Origin: Agrocybe praecox
Lineage: Eukaryota; Basidiomycota; Agaricomycetes; Agaricales; Agrocybaceae
Direction of reading: 5' to 3'
NCBI GenBank assembly: GCA_964017145.1
Contig: OZ024840.1
Location: 1,860,001 to 1,924,000, forward strand
Length of the DNA stretch: 64,000 nt
Within the stretch, counting starts at the first letter, position 1. Each line of letters starts with the position of its first letter. The translations under genes and the position numbers were made by a program. Positions 1-12,100 of the stretch are shown one piece after another. A model generated the notes under the pieces. It ran no database searches, had not been told where the DNA came from, and worked only from the letters and a program-made list of their open reading frames with translations.

Positions 1-499
1 ACATCCCGTGGTCCTTTGGACTGGGTTCAGTGCTTGACTTCTATTTTATTCGATCATGTAGAGGAGAAAGGAAAAGAAACTCACATATTGTAGAAACACG
101 AGGAAGACGGAAGCCTAAAAGGAGAGAAAAATGTTAGAAATCTTCGTAAATGCAGACAGACGACGAATGTCAGAAATTTGGGTATATAAATAACATTCAT
201 CGGTCTGTTGACCTCGAAGTAGCGATTCATATTTTTTCTCGTCTTTCGAAGATGGAGGAAAAGAAGATAAAAACATACCGAGAATGAGAACCGAGAAGAT
301 TCAAGAAGGAAGTTACAGCGGAGGACGAAAAAATTATGCGCGTTTTGTGTGAGAAACTTAGGGCAGGCCAAAAAGTCTAATGCACGTGACTTCACGCGGC
401 CCTTCGCGATGTGACATTACTTTAAGTGGATTTGTGACAAACTAGGCCACTATTAAACTCTTCTCTTTCCCTACATTCACTTCCAGTATTACGATTTTC
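1..499 (-). other. left-edge region, possible first exons of a minus-strand gene
   Basis: There is no confident gene. On the minus strand a GTATGT donor near 276 pairs with a TTTTAG acceptor near 117, and a GTGAGT donor near 84 pairs with an AATAG acceptor near 41. They would join short open exons leading off the left edge. This looks like the 5' part of a gene whose body lies outside the window, but no protein family can be recognised. The remainder is the promoter of the plus-strand gene starting at 500. Confidence 0.25.
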
Positions 500-1764
500 A
501 TGATGGCAAATGTTCTCCACCCACACGTAGACTTTCATTCAAGACCAAAACCACATTCAACGTCATCATTTGGCTTCGGATTCGCACTCGGTACATCTAA
601 TCCAATGTCCATGAGTTCAGCAGGCTGGGGATCTGCCACTACTCCAGGCCACACAAACCCTGCCGCATTTCACCAACTAGCATCTTCCGTCACACAGTCA
701 GCGTCTAATAGGCCTCAGAAACGGAGACACGATATCGAAGAAGAGTCTGAGAATGCCAGACATTCAATCTCAAGAGATGAATCAATGGACAGAAGCCCAA
801 CTCCCGAACGACCTAAGCGTGCTCCTCCCAAACGCGCACGTGTTGTAAATTCTTCCGAGTCTACCTCCTCAAAAGATGATGCGACTATTAAAGGGAACAA
901 GGCTCCTGGTAGCTCCGAAGACGACGACGTTGATGTCGGTGTGTTATTAGGTCGGTCTTTATAATTGTGTGTTCTGTACACGCACGCGTTTACCTGATGT
1001 CTATATTTGTAGCGAGTTTACCCCCTCAATCCCTTTTACCCCTCCTATCCTCCCTGATCCAGGCGCAACCTACCCTCAAGTCAACGATAATTCCCTTAAT
1101 TCCCCGACCAACCCTTGAGGTCGCCGTCCAGGCATTAGCACAGTCCGCCAAGAAACTTCGAGAAGCCTATCCCTATTCCATTACTACAAGTTTTGCACAA
1201 CTTTCTCATACCTTTGGCTCAAGCAGCACTACACCTCAAACACAAGCTCAGCCCGCAATGCGTGATTCGTATGTAATCTCCCGATTGAGGCCGCACATCT
1301 CAGAATATGTATCGACATGCATGTCGTACTTTCCGTATTTCTCGTGCATTCCGCCGCTTGGACGATCTATAAACACACCATCCGGGTCGAATTCAGCATC
1401 GACAATACACTCTTTACACAACGATAAATTCCACCCATCGGAAACATTTCTCTTCCTTTCTGCAGTGACTAGCCAAATTTTGCAGCAACCACCCCTTACG
1501 CTAAGCGAACTGGCCCCGATGATTATGCATCGACTTTCTCAGGAGTGGAAAACATGGGTTGACAAAATCGATGACCTCGTGAATCGACAAGCAGGTATGT
1601 TCGGAAGTGAGACGGTGAGAAATTGGGAACGAACGCTGGATGAGCTAGCAGAATCCAAGGCAGCTGGAGTATCTGAAGATATGCGAAGAATTCGAGATAG
1701 TTGGGTGTCGAAGGTGGGATGGCTGGTAGGCAGGATACCACAGCAATCTATGGACGAACTTTGA
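500..1764 (+). CDS. cut8: Cut8/Sts1-type nuclear proteasome tethering factor
   Basis: Two exons, 500-950 and 1013-1764, split by a 62-nt intron; the joined protein is 400 aa. The first ~140 residues are Ser/Pro-rich and basic (a stretch reading KRAPPKRARV looks like a nuclear localisation signal). The Cut8 core begins at the exon junction with VLLASLPPQ and continues through IPRPTLEVAVQAL and LREAYPYS, the conserved signature of the family. The C-terminal half is helical. Cut8/Sts1 proteins anchor 26S proteasomes at the nuclear envelope, which is the inferred role. Splicing at 951/1012 restores the conserved core across the junction; without it the frame stops at 964. Two ATGs lie in tandem (500 and 503) and either could be used. 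Confidence 0.85.
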
Positions 1765-1992
1765 ATTTGTAGCAATCTACTTCTGAAGCATGAATGATAT
1801 TAGAATTAGCTTTGCAAGTGTACAATATAAGATCAAACGTGATTGGCCTCGGAAATAAACACGTGTCTACACGAATCCCGGAAAGAAAAAAAGTTTGGCG
1901 GCGCTGTGCGCGCTACTCTTGTTCAACTGTGAACCAGACTTAACCGTCTCAGAATACATTGGCGGAATAGGGCAGCATACTCATTCCCATGC

Positions 1993-3834
1993 ATGCCCTT
2001 TCGCGCCCTTCGCCTGCTTCCCTTCCCGACAACTCCCGAGGCCTCTTTTGCCACCTCCTTCGCGTCCACTCTCCAACTTGCTGCCAGTCGAGCTTGGTCC
2101 AGACGTGTCATAGCACATTCACCAACCAACAATGTCCGAAAACGTGCTTTTCAAGCGTCTGCGCCGCGCCAATACGATCCTAAAGTCGTGAATGCGCCGA
2201 ATCAGAGCCGAGCCGGTCCATCTCATCCTCAGTAAGCCTCCTTAATGAATTGTTGTGGGAGAATATAAGCCAAATATCTTGATAGGACTGGAAACAGTAA
2301 ACTGGCATATCCGTCCGTGGTTACGGAAGTGAACAAGCTCTCTCAAAGCGACAAGCGTTCATGGCTAGATGAAGCTAGGAGACCACCTACTCGGGTTGAC
2401 CCCCAAAAGAAGGCGAAAGGGAAAGCATCGGATATTGCCTCTTCCGGACCAGAAACACTGGGTGAAATCGTACCCTCATCTTCTCCATCGGTGGCGAGAG
2501 AAGAACATTACCCCAGCAGTTATTCTTCCAGGCGTTACCCCCCTCGTCGCAATGGCCCTCGTTCTTTGAGTTCAATATATGCTTATACGGCATTGCACTC
2601 TCTGCCCCAAAGTCAAGATGAACTTTATTCTAATTTACTCCATCTCATCTACGAGCGTAAACCTGCAACGAGGTTACCTGTGTTACTTGATTACCATGAT
2701 CTATACCCGGCCCTACATTCTGCGCGGAGTTACAACCTACTTATTCGTGTTGCCTTGCGACATGGAGCCTATGGCGTTGTCTACCGTCTGCTGGTCCTTA
2801 TGCGCCAAGCCGCGATTCCGAAAGACCTGGAGACTTACAAACTAGAGATTCGATACTTTGTCGATAGAGGCTACTGGAACCATGCCTGGAGATATGTTAA
2901 CCAGCTAATCAAGGACGACCAGCTTCCGAGGGACAGGAATGACCGGTCTCAACTGCCTTACAAGATATGGCTCGAACTATGTCGTCCCCCGACCACTTGT
3001 CTATCGAGGCAACGTGTCTATGACAAGCATGGAGATACCGTTAGAGTATGTTACAGGAGAGTCGTAGAAGGGCAAGAAGTCCTACAACCTCGTAGATCAT
3101 TACTAATGGCCTCCAGACCGACTTCCACGCCAACATTGGCCAAATCATCACCGTACGCCGTATACTGTGTTATGAAATTACTCGTTCGCACAGGAAGCGA
3201 AGACCGTGCTACGGATCTCATCAAGGCCTACTTCAAGGCAATGCCACGGAGCATAACCCCCAGAGCTGCTTCTGGGTGTCTCGATATTATTCATCTCCAT
3301 ATGATATCATCAACCGCCAAAAACGGTCTACCCAAGTTTTATGATATGCGAAAGCGCTTATTCGCTCTTTTGAAGTTGCACCCCACATTGCAACCCAACG
3401 CACGAACATTATACCTCCTCCTTGGACCGGTCTTACGCGCCAAATCTTGCGGCTCCGTTGCATGGAATCTCTTACTCTCGTTTCGAAAAAATTGGGGGGA
3501 TATCATTGAAGACCAACGTGTACGACGACGGATACTACATTGTGCCCTCAAGCAAGGTCGTGTGGATGTGATCGACTGGGTAACTGCAGACCAGAAAGCT
3601 GACGACGAGCAGTCCTTGCTCCAAATGCAGGAAAGCACTGAGAGGGGTGTGGACCGAATCAAGGCACCGTCAGGATTTGAACCACCGCTCATAGATGCAT
3701 TTCCAAGGCATGGGAGGGAGGATCGCTGCTGGCTCCGACTCAGGGCAAGGATACGTCGAAGGAAACCCTTGTTACGCCTGAAGATAGAGAGAAGGGCGCT
3801 GGCATCGCCTCGCTTGTCGCAGGTTGTTGAATGA
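1993..3834 (+). CDS. mitochondrial pentatricopeptide-like (PPR) protein
   Basis: Two exons, 1993-2231 and 2286-3834, with a 54-nt intron; 595 aa. The N-terminus is rich in Arg, Ala and Ser with almost no acidic residues over ~60 positions, as expected for a mitochondrial presequence. The middle has helical pairs such as SYNLLIRVALRHGAYGVVYRL followed by IPKDLETYKLEIRYFV, which resemble degenerate PPR repeats. The tail is strongly basic (RRRKPLLRLKIERR). Fungal PPR proteins of this size act in organellar RNA maturation or translation. The specific target cannot be told, and no yeast orthologue is recognised. Confidence 0.65.
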
Positions 3835-4391
3835 GTACAAGAGCCGGAATCCTGGTCATCCCAAGTAGGCAATTGAAACGTTATACTACTATAAACTCTC
3901 GGAAATGATTATCGAGCGGTTTTTGCGTCATATTCAACATTAGCGCTTCCTTGATAGTGATACTCGGCATAATTTTTCACTCGATATCTTTTTTGGGAAT
4001 GTAAGATCCGCTAATTTATGACAACTCGAACGTATAGATCTCAACCGTGTTGGATTTGAGCGCTGAATTTGAGCGCCAATCAAGGTGGAATAAGTCAATT
4101 TTCTCCGTTTATCAAGGGGAGTCGTAAGTAGATAACGAACTTCAGCCTGTCATCGAAATCTTCAATGCCCGTTTACGTGGCGGTTGACTTTTTTGCAAGG
4201 CTCAGGAGGAGTGGATTGACGAGAAAGTTCGCTGTCAAGACACGATCAGCCGTCTTCTATAACCATTGACTCATATCCGCACTGATTAAAAACCTGTTTC
4301 TTGGCCACTAGAAGCTTCATACTTGAATGTTCTCTCAGCCCGGAATTTTCCTCAGTGGCCGTATTGGAATTTTCAGACACAGGCTCTGGCG
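3835..4391. other. gene-free stretch
   Basis: About 560 bp after the PPR-like gene with no supported gene or RNA. It is AT-rich near its start and probably holds the 3' UTR of the upstream gene. Confidence 0.5.
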
Positions 4392-4690
4392 ATGTGGAAA
4401 GAAAAGGCTAAGAGAAACTTTTTATTTTCTGAAGGATTCGTCGAGAATTCCGTTTATTTCGTGATCCGTGCGAGGTAAGTAGGAGGCCAAATTAAATTGT
4501 TCGATGCTAACTCATCACCTATAGAGTGGTGGTGCCTTTCTGCCAGGGAGGTGCTCAGTGGACGCACGATTGGACCGGACGTCGATCGCACTTGAGTGAT
4601 CTCCTCACTGTGTCAGTCTACCTTTCGCCGCCGTATCCGATATTCGTTGATTTGGTGCCATCCAAAAATTCCTTTTCCACCACTTCCTAA
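4392..4690 (+). CDS. possible small spliced gene, 82 aa, unknown
   Basis: ATG at 4392 opens a 28-codon frame that meets a textbook intron at 4475-4524: GTAAGT donor, GCTAAC branch-like site and CTATAG acceptor. The next exon (4525-4690) stays open for 54 codons and ends in TAA; phases match (2+1). No protein family is recognised. The intron is the main evidence, so this could equally be a spliced non-coding RNA or a 5' leader of the exonuclease-like gene starting at 4844. Confidence 0.3.
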
Positions 4691-4843
4691 CATGTCATAG
4701 TACGTTCTACCCTGTCCTTAAACTCATTTTCAGTCACGCAGCCCACCATTCAAGCTCAAGAGTCTATCATACCAAATACATGCGTCATGCTCAAATAAAA
4801 AGGCAGCCCAAAATTTTCTCTTAATAATTTCCATTCCCTCTCA

Positions 4844-5799
4844 ATGGCTCCATCTATCGATTCTTTCCTCGCCATCTCCTGCACTAACGTCGGCGTCGGT
4901 CCTGGTGGTACCACCCACTTATTGGCGTATACTATGCTCCTCTATTTTCCGTCCCCTTGATATTTATTTACTATATATCTACAGACGCATTGCCATAGTC
5001 GATTATCGTGGAAACACGGTTTTTGACAAGTATGTCTCCCCCACTACCACGGTCAATATAAAAATCTGTCTCTCCAGTGCACCGTTGGATTAAAACCATT
5101 TTTTAGGTGACGGATTATCGCACAGTGACCACAGGAATAACTGCCGCCCATTTGACTTCCTGTCAGTCTCGAATTCGCGTTCAATATACCTTTTCGCGAC
5201 TGACTTTTTTCTCCGTGTAGCGGAGGCTTGGTCCTTTGCTATGATCCAGAATTATGTTTCCAGTTTTTTTAGAGGCAAAATTCTCGTCGGGCATAGTCTG
5301 TGGAATGATCTTGCTGGTTTGTCATCTGGCATCAAGTCCTACGGGAAGCGGTCTTATTCAATTTATTGTATTATCAGTCCTCGGTTTACCTCACCCTGCG
5401 ATTGATACCCGGGATGTGGCCCTATATCAGGTTCGTACCATTTTTCCTTCTCCTTAAAAATGAGCGGTCGTTGAAAAAAAATAACAACATCACAACATCA
5501 CAACAGCCCTTCCGCAACGCCCTGCGTTCTCCACACCAAGCGGTCGGTTTACAAACTCTAGCGTGGCAGCTCATGTCACGACGCTGCCAAGAAGGACAAA
5601 TACATCCAGTGAGTAGAGAGATCACCTGCCCTCTGAGATGAGCAATGGTCTGATGTCACTGCTATCCGAGCAGGTGGAAAATGCACGAGCAGCTTTGGAC
5701 CTTTACCGCTCCGACGCCGCTGCATGGGAAGCATCTATTGCGAGCGGTAATTGGCCGTGTGTCCTTCCGCCAAGCACATTTTCGCGCTGTTACCTTTGA
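4844..5799 (+). CDS. REX4/ISG20-like DEDDh exonuclease fold, catalytically degenerate
   Basis: Seven exons (4844-4926, 4985-5051, 5107-5161, 5221-5316, 5378-5430, 5507-5608, 5674-5799) give 582 nt, 193 aa. The fold is clear: VGVGPGG near residue 16, DYRTVTTGIT, GHSLWNDL (residues 92-99), PAIDTRDVALYQ and VENARAALDLY. Family members carry AIDCEM in motif I. Here it is AISCTN, so the catalytic Asp and Glu are Ser12 and Thr14. Motif III has Asn155 in place of Asp, and the preceding His (151) is one position closer than usual. Only Asp98 of motif II is intact. All introns splice in frame with no stop, so this looks like an expressed pseudo-enzyme rather than a dead gene. The second intron has a weak GTCAAT donor. 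Confidence 0.7.
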
Positions 5800-6188
5800 T
5801 GTCAACACTGGTCTCGTAAACTCGAATTAAGTCTTCTCCCGAAACCTTTTTTTTGGTTTGGATCCTAGCACTCGCTTTCGCGACTATATACCGCACATGT
5901 ATATCACAGTAATGGACAACGTATATTTTACTCCCACATTAACGCCTTTTCGGAGGCCATGAAAACGATTTGCGACAAAAAAATATTTTGACCTAAGAAA
6001 AGATCTGCAAAGAAGTAAAAATAAATTGTCTCTATTTGGTATCTCACTCCCCAAAAGGAGACACACACACGAGGTCTCGACATGTGGTATGATTAGCATC
6101 GTTAAAAACGATTAAACTTAAATAAAAAAGCGAATAAGCGAATAGGTGTAGAACTTTTTAGACATTCGCATGTACGACAATCAAAACC
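5800..6188. other. convergent intergenic region
   Basis: About 390 bp between the 3' ends of the exonuclease-like gene and the mitochondrial carrier gene. AT-rich, 3' UTR-like; no other feature seen. Confidence 0.5.
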
Positions 6189-7845
6189 TTAAACGCGTGT
6201 CTGTTCAGGGTCGGAATATCAGAAAGGTCATCTTGGTAACGAAAATCTGGAAAGTAATCACCTGCTCTGCCCCTAGAATGCGCATGGTCCCTTCGTAGAC
6301 AAATAGCGCTGAAGCATTTACAGGGAAAGCACGTAAGAAGCACGGCGTTAAACCTCTGAAAAATCCAGCCACTCCGTCTTGGATGAAAATGTTGCGAGCA
6401 ACACGATGAAAAGATGGGCGCTTCAACTTAACTCCCGAAGGTCGAGGGTAAGGTTCAGGGTAGGGATATGCCATCATTCGGCTGTGCACATATGCATTTC
6501 ATGATGTCGTCAGGGCCATATCGAAGAAGTTGGAGACGTTTTCACGTACTTTTTGACGTTGTCAAATGGGATAGCCACGGCCCAGAACGCAAATGAACCG
6601 AGACCACCGGACAAAAAATTTGCAGCGCCAGTGCTTATCTACAGATAAATCATAAAAATTCAGACTAACCCCATTATTAAATTGAGAGTAAATACCTCGT
6701 ACGGTGTCCCTACAAGCCCGGAGAAAGCACGCATCAGCGCCTTTGGTCGGGTCGGATCCGGTCAATGAAAATTTTCTTGGTTTTTCGGAGCAGTGAGAAA
6801 AAAAAAACGCACTTCAAAAGATAGAAACATCCAGAAGAAGTTACTTCTGAAAGCAAGACTGCCGGTAAACCCCGACCATAGGCCACTAATACCCTGAACA
6901 CGGACGATCTGTTTGGCGCAATCTATGGGTCCTTTGAACCGGCGATCCGTTACAGCTTTCTGAGATTGAAGCTGCAACTTCACTATAGGAACACGTCAGA
7001 AGTTGGGCTTTTACATAAAAACATCAAGATTTTTAACAACACCTTTTAGTAACTCCACAGGCGTTGCAACTAATGCACTATGTTGAGAAATGAAGTCAGC
7101 TGCTGTGAAAAATACAACCTTTCGGACATAAAGACCCTGAGGAGGAAATGGGGACCGATGTTCCTAAACTAACCTAGTCCATCCTGCAAAAAGGCCTGCA
7201 ATTCCTTGAGATAACAAAGTGAGGCGAGGAACACCTGATGATGACATCTCTGTCATTCCATTTTTTAATAGGAACAAACGGTAATTGTGGAGAGAGCCAA
7301 GTAGCACAGAATCTATTGCGGCCCAGCCAACCGCGGGCGGTGTAGCACCTTTGTACAAGGCAAGGACTCCCTGTCATAGATAACAAGAGAACACTTAATT
7401 TTGAGCCCGACAAAAAGGTAAATTACAAAATACCTCATGTCTAATGACCTTGGTAAGTACGTCCAAGGCACCCCGGTAAGTCCCTGGTGGTGAACATTGC
7501 ATGCGGGTTTTGACCGTATCAAAACTTAAGGGAAGTTTTGAGTGTTATGAGCCTGAGGAAGTGATGAGATCTAGTAGCATTCTTTTGGCAAAATATACCC
7601 GTATACCTCTCAGGAAAAAAGCGTACACGTACCCATGACCAACAGCTACCTGTAGAATACGCATTTAATGACAGAAAATTCGGAGTCTGATAGAAAAGAC
7701 AACTTTGGTTAAGCCTTTTCAGATATATGCCCAGTCAGAAAAATGAGATTGAAGACGTAGAGAATCGAAGCTCACCGCTACCCATGCCTGCTGCAACACC
7801 TGCAAATCTGAGCTGGTGCCGCTTATTCCCTTCATCTTGGCTCAT
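6189..7845 (-). CDS. mitochondrial carrier family (SLC25) protein
   Basis: Ten exons, worked out from high to low coordinate: 7845-7776, 7645-7633 (13-nt micro-exon), 7524-7434, 7370-7174, 7077-7043, 6982-6813, 6740-6696, 6638-6550, 6481-6262, 6200-6189. Phases add to 942 nt, 313 aa, the usual carrier size. The three-fold carrier repeat is visible: GFDTVKTR, PVELLKVK and PFDNVKNR, each followed by the GxxALYKG/GLWSGF/GFFRGL type helix motif. The first signature has Gly where Pro is normal. The distinctive WAAIDSVLLGSLHNYR stretch is not one whose substrate I can assign. Expected in the inner mitochondrial membrane. The first two small exons are the least certain part. Confidence 0.85.
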
Positions 7846-8018
7846 TTGCCTGGAAGGAAGAGTGTCAAGTCAGAGCCTCAGAGGGACTGGTAAAGGTGTG
7901 GTCAACATTTGTCCCCTGCCACGGACCGGCAATCATAATTACGTTAAGCACTGTGACCACGGTTTCCCTCGTGCACCGTGTGCACCGTGTATGTCCCTTC
8001 AGTCCCACTACTCAGGTC

Positions 8019-8978
8019 ATGTCTGAACAAGAGAAACAATGCAGAATATGCTTCGATGGTGTAGAAGCAGAGTCCGAACTCGGCCGCCTTATTCGCCCTT
8101 GTCTCTGCAAGGGTTCTATCAGTGTGAGCTTTCTCAACGTCTTTACGACTGCGTCATGCCGATGAAGTTGTTCTGCGTCAGTTTGTCCATGTCAAATGCC
8201 TTGAGAAATGGAGGAGGATTTCACCCTCAAGGAGCGCTTTCTTCGCTTGCCCTCAGTGTAAATACCAATACAGATTTTCCCGGACACGGATTGCAGGCTT
8301 AGCTGCTAACCCAGGTATCATACGGTTCCTCTACTGTTCCTACCTTCTCTTCTAATTTATCTTGCAGTAATTGTTGGCGGCTTGTCCGGTCTACTCTTTA
8401 CGATGATTGTCATGATTGCTTCCTACATAACTACCTTCTTCCTGGAACATCCGGCAACCAACATCTTCTACATTTATTATCCATTTGAGGTTGCGCAGGA
8501 CTTGGTCAGAGCCGCATTCCGTGTACTGAGGGACGGTGATCTAGGAGACGTCTTCAATGACGCGACTTCAACGTCGCGCAGTAGCGGGCCCATTACGCCA
8601 CTCACAGATTCACCACCTAGCATAATCAAAAGTTTCATACGCCGATTTATCATCGGACTACCGCTTGTTGGTGCTACTTCGGTGGTTCAGATGCTTCTAA
8701 CGGCCCCAGGCCTTCTTCCTGTTCAATGGATGGCAAGATGGAGAGGCAGTCGCAGTCGAAGAAATAGGAACTCGCAGGACGTTGCTGCGGTAATTATTGT
8801 TGGACTTCTGCTCGTTGGAACCCTAAGGTGCGCACACTAGATATGTATCATTTATCTCTGACTTCAGTTAACGCACAACACCTAATACAGGGCCCTCCAC
8901 AAAGTTTATCAATTAACACAAAAGTTAACACAGAGGGCCTTGCTACGAGCAGAGGATGCCATTCTTGAGGTAAACTAG
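8019..8978 (+). CDS. membrane-anchored RINGv (MARCH-type) E3 ubiquitin ligase
   Basis: Four exons (8019-8123, 8182-8314, 8368-8827, 8891-8978), 786 nt, 261 aa. The N-terminus is a complete C4HC3 RING-variant: Cys8, Cys11, Cys28, Cys30, His38, Cys41, Cys58 and Cys61, with the typical RLIRPCLCKGSIS and FVHVKCLEKW stretches. The splice at 8123/8182 joins the two halves of the zinc site. Hydrophobic segments follow at about residues 80-105, 165-190 and 225-240, so the protein should sit in a membrane with the RING in the cytosol. RINGv ligases ubiquitinate membrane proteins; the substrate and exact compartment cannot be inferred. Confidence 0.85.
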
Positions 8979-9112
8979 TACAAAGTCTACCGAACGAATC
9001 GGGTGTATCTTGAAGATGTAAATAACTATTATTATTATTGAATAAATGGAAAGGCCATTGGACGGTTACAGTCTTTGGTACATATACAACAAAGCGCTGG
9101 GTTGTCCTGCTT

Positions 9113-12100
9113 CTACCAGTATCTGCGTAACTGACGTTTAGCGTTTTCGTATAGAGTTTTCGTCTCGGTACGGCCGGGTTGCAACTCTGCCAAGTATTGA
9201 TCAATCGCAGAATCGACACGCCCGACAGGGAATTCAGCTCGTAGAACATTGGCTTGTGGTCGAGTTGCTTCTGTTAGCCAGTCTGTAAGGAGAACCGCAA
9301 TCTCGGATGACGTGGTTTGCACGTTGGATTGTTCATTAAAAGGAGGAACCTATTGCAGGTGGGTAAGAAAGGTAGTCCCAAGAAAATATAATTGTTAATA
9401 CGCACATGCGACTCATACATCTCGTTGAATAGATCCCATATTTCAGAGAAGCGAACACCACATTGAACCAGAACTCTAGCAGCCCAGCCAGCCGGAAGGA
9501 CTTGTTTGTTTTCAAGTAAGAATTGTATCAATAAAGTGGTAATGTGCCCTGAATAGGCAGAACACCAGTTAGCCTGTAAAATCACAGAAAAAAATGAATG
9601 AAAGACGCACTCAAAGGGAAGGCACATTCTGAAGGGTAAAAGCGTTGTCCTAATGGAACGAATCGCGTCAAAATTAGATCCGCCCTGTCTTTGGGATCTT
9701 CCGTTTCCTGTAAAACTGCCCAAGAGTTAGCATAATATCGTATGGAATTGCAGAATATACTAACTTTCACCATAAATCTGGCTCCAGATAGCTCTTGAAA
9801 CGGTATCATCCGAATGTCCCGAAACATGCAGGCAAAGAAGCTTAATGGCGGGGAGGTCGAATGGTACAGCAAACTTTTGATACAGCTGACGAGAGTCATC
9901 AGGATGATTTTTTTTTTCATGACGCACGATAAGAAATACTCACATCGTTCATCGTGAACAGTTGTTTAGAAAGAGTGTTTATACGTTCACCAACAACGGG
10001 ATCGTCATCGACATGAGGAAGAAGCGTATTGTAAACTTCTAGTTGAACTTGAGCAACGTCGAGTCTCTCTTCCAGGTCTGTCAGGAAAGCTATTGCTGTT
10101 TCATGACGACCACCCGCAGAGATTGGATGGGACTTTGCATTAGCAACAGCCAAAGTCAAATATTCAAGGCGAGCTTCCAGATGAAGATCAAAGCTGCCCA
10201 AACGTCAGTAAAAGTAGCAATGTCGCGAAATAAACGTACTGTGTCGATTCAGCCAGAGCACCCAGCACTTCAGCAGCCCGCAATGGCTGACCATTTTTGA
10301 CGTAGAATTGCCACAACAATTGGAATTTCTGAACAGTGGCAGGTTCGCGTTTCAGGTGGGCTTCTAGGAAAGGAGGCCTCATCTTCAAACGAAAGTTAGC
10401 TCCAAGCCAAAAGGCACATGCACAGGAACCTACCTCCAGTAAGTCGTCTGCAAGATTCCTACTTATTAACCAGTCATATAGCACGGAGTGGAACATTTCA
10501 TCCTCGCTCGCGAAGGCAAGTTCGTAAGCATGACTGCGTACAGTTTCGGGATCATCCAAGGAAGGTACCCCCGGGACAGCAGCAGCAGGTTGCGCTTTGC
10601 TACATTTGTCTTCAAGGACCGTTAAAGAGTCCAAGATGAGATCATAGCATTGAAGCCTGTGGTTAGCAAGCTCAGAGCGTGGCTCTTTTGTTGTGATTCC
10701 CGCGCGCCAGTATTCCAAACCAGCATTGTCGATGTCTTGAACTTGGGCACATGTCAAAGGGAGATTTACAACGCCTATAGAGATGATTATTAGTTGAAAG
10801 GAAATAACTCAAAGAGATTTCTCGCCTTTGGCATAGTCTAATTGCTGGAAATCTCCAATAATTTCCCTGAGTTTCTCGAATTCCAGAATCTTTGCACCTT
10901 TAGTAAAAAGTCTACACGATATGTCAATAAAGGCAAAATATTAATAGAGTAGGGATCTCACCGTAACGATTCTGCCAGGTACTTTTGTCGCTCTGCTGGA
11001 TTTCTCGTTTCTGCCGCCTTTCGAATATTCTCTTTGGCCTTCGTAAAGTTCAATTATGAGGTAAAGATTACCAGGGCAACTTAGCATACCTTGTACAACA
11101 TGACATCGTCCGTGCTGCAGAAGGAACCACATCTGTGCTGGAGAACTTCACTGATGGTGTCAACCTGAAAGGAAGTTTGAACAAGATATGGAAAGAGTGT
11201 GTCAGGGCAATACGCACACTAATCTGCTGGCCTATCTGTTGATCGATGACTACATTGACGAGCGCCCTTGATATCGTCATCCCATGTTGAGAGGTTATGA
11301 GATCCTCGAAAGTCTGTTCTGAAATCAGCTTTTGTATATCGATTTCACACCTATTGGCATATCATAAATAAACACGTGGCACGGAAAGCAAAGAAAATGC
11401 TGTACTTAGATATCAAGTCCCCGAGTTGATAATCGTTAAGAAGCAGTACAAAAGACAATGCTTCTATTGTTCTCGAAAGTAGGCTTTGAAGCTCAGAAAC
11501 CGAGTTTTGCTCCGCCTGGCAAAGTAATAAGTTTCAAGGATTGCTATGTATGTAATATGCAAACTACTAACCTTCCATGCCTCTTGTTCGGTCACAAGAC
11601 TTCGCGTAGAGGATGGTTCGCTGGGCGATGAGTGAAATAAGTGTGGATTGCGTGCTAAGAAATCTTTCAAAGCATAGAGATTCTTCTGAACGTTAACCAA
11701 AGTTGTTTCCGAGGCATTCAGCACTTGAGTTCCTAACGGTCTTGAGTTGCATTAGTGGTGACGAAACAAAGGATTTGGATAGTAAGTACCCCTGAACCGT
11801 CAATTTGGCTTTCCAGAATGGTCGCACAAGCCGTGCGAAATATAACGCGAACCCTTCTCTTCTACCACTGAAGATAGTCAAACCCTTGTTTTCGGCTGTG
11901 GGAAGTTGAGAAGTAAGTGTATGTTGGCGTCAACCGGAGATATTGAATCCTCACCAGTCCCATACATGGCCCTCTCAGTCCAAATGGGTCGTTCACCAAA
12001 ATCATAGAATGCTTGCTTAGCTACAGCAGCAATCTCAGGACTGACAGTGGTTATAGAACCTGATTTTGAGGCATCAAATGGATCCAAAAATGTGTTGCCA

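Noticed and set aside
81..395. 104-codon minus-strand ORF at the left edge
   Set aside because: Crosses likely splice sites (GTATGT near 276, TTTTAG near 117) and has no recognisable content; more likely exon-intron mixture of an edge gene.
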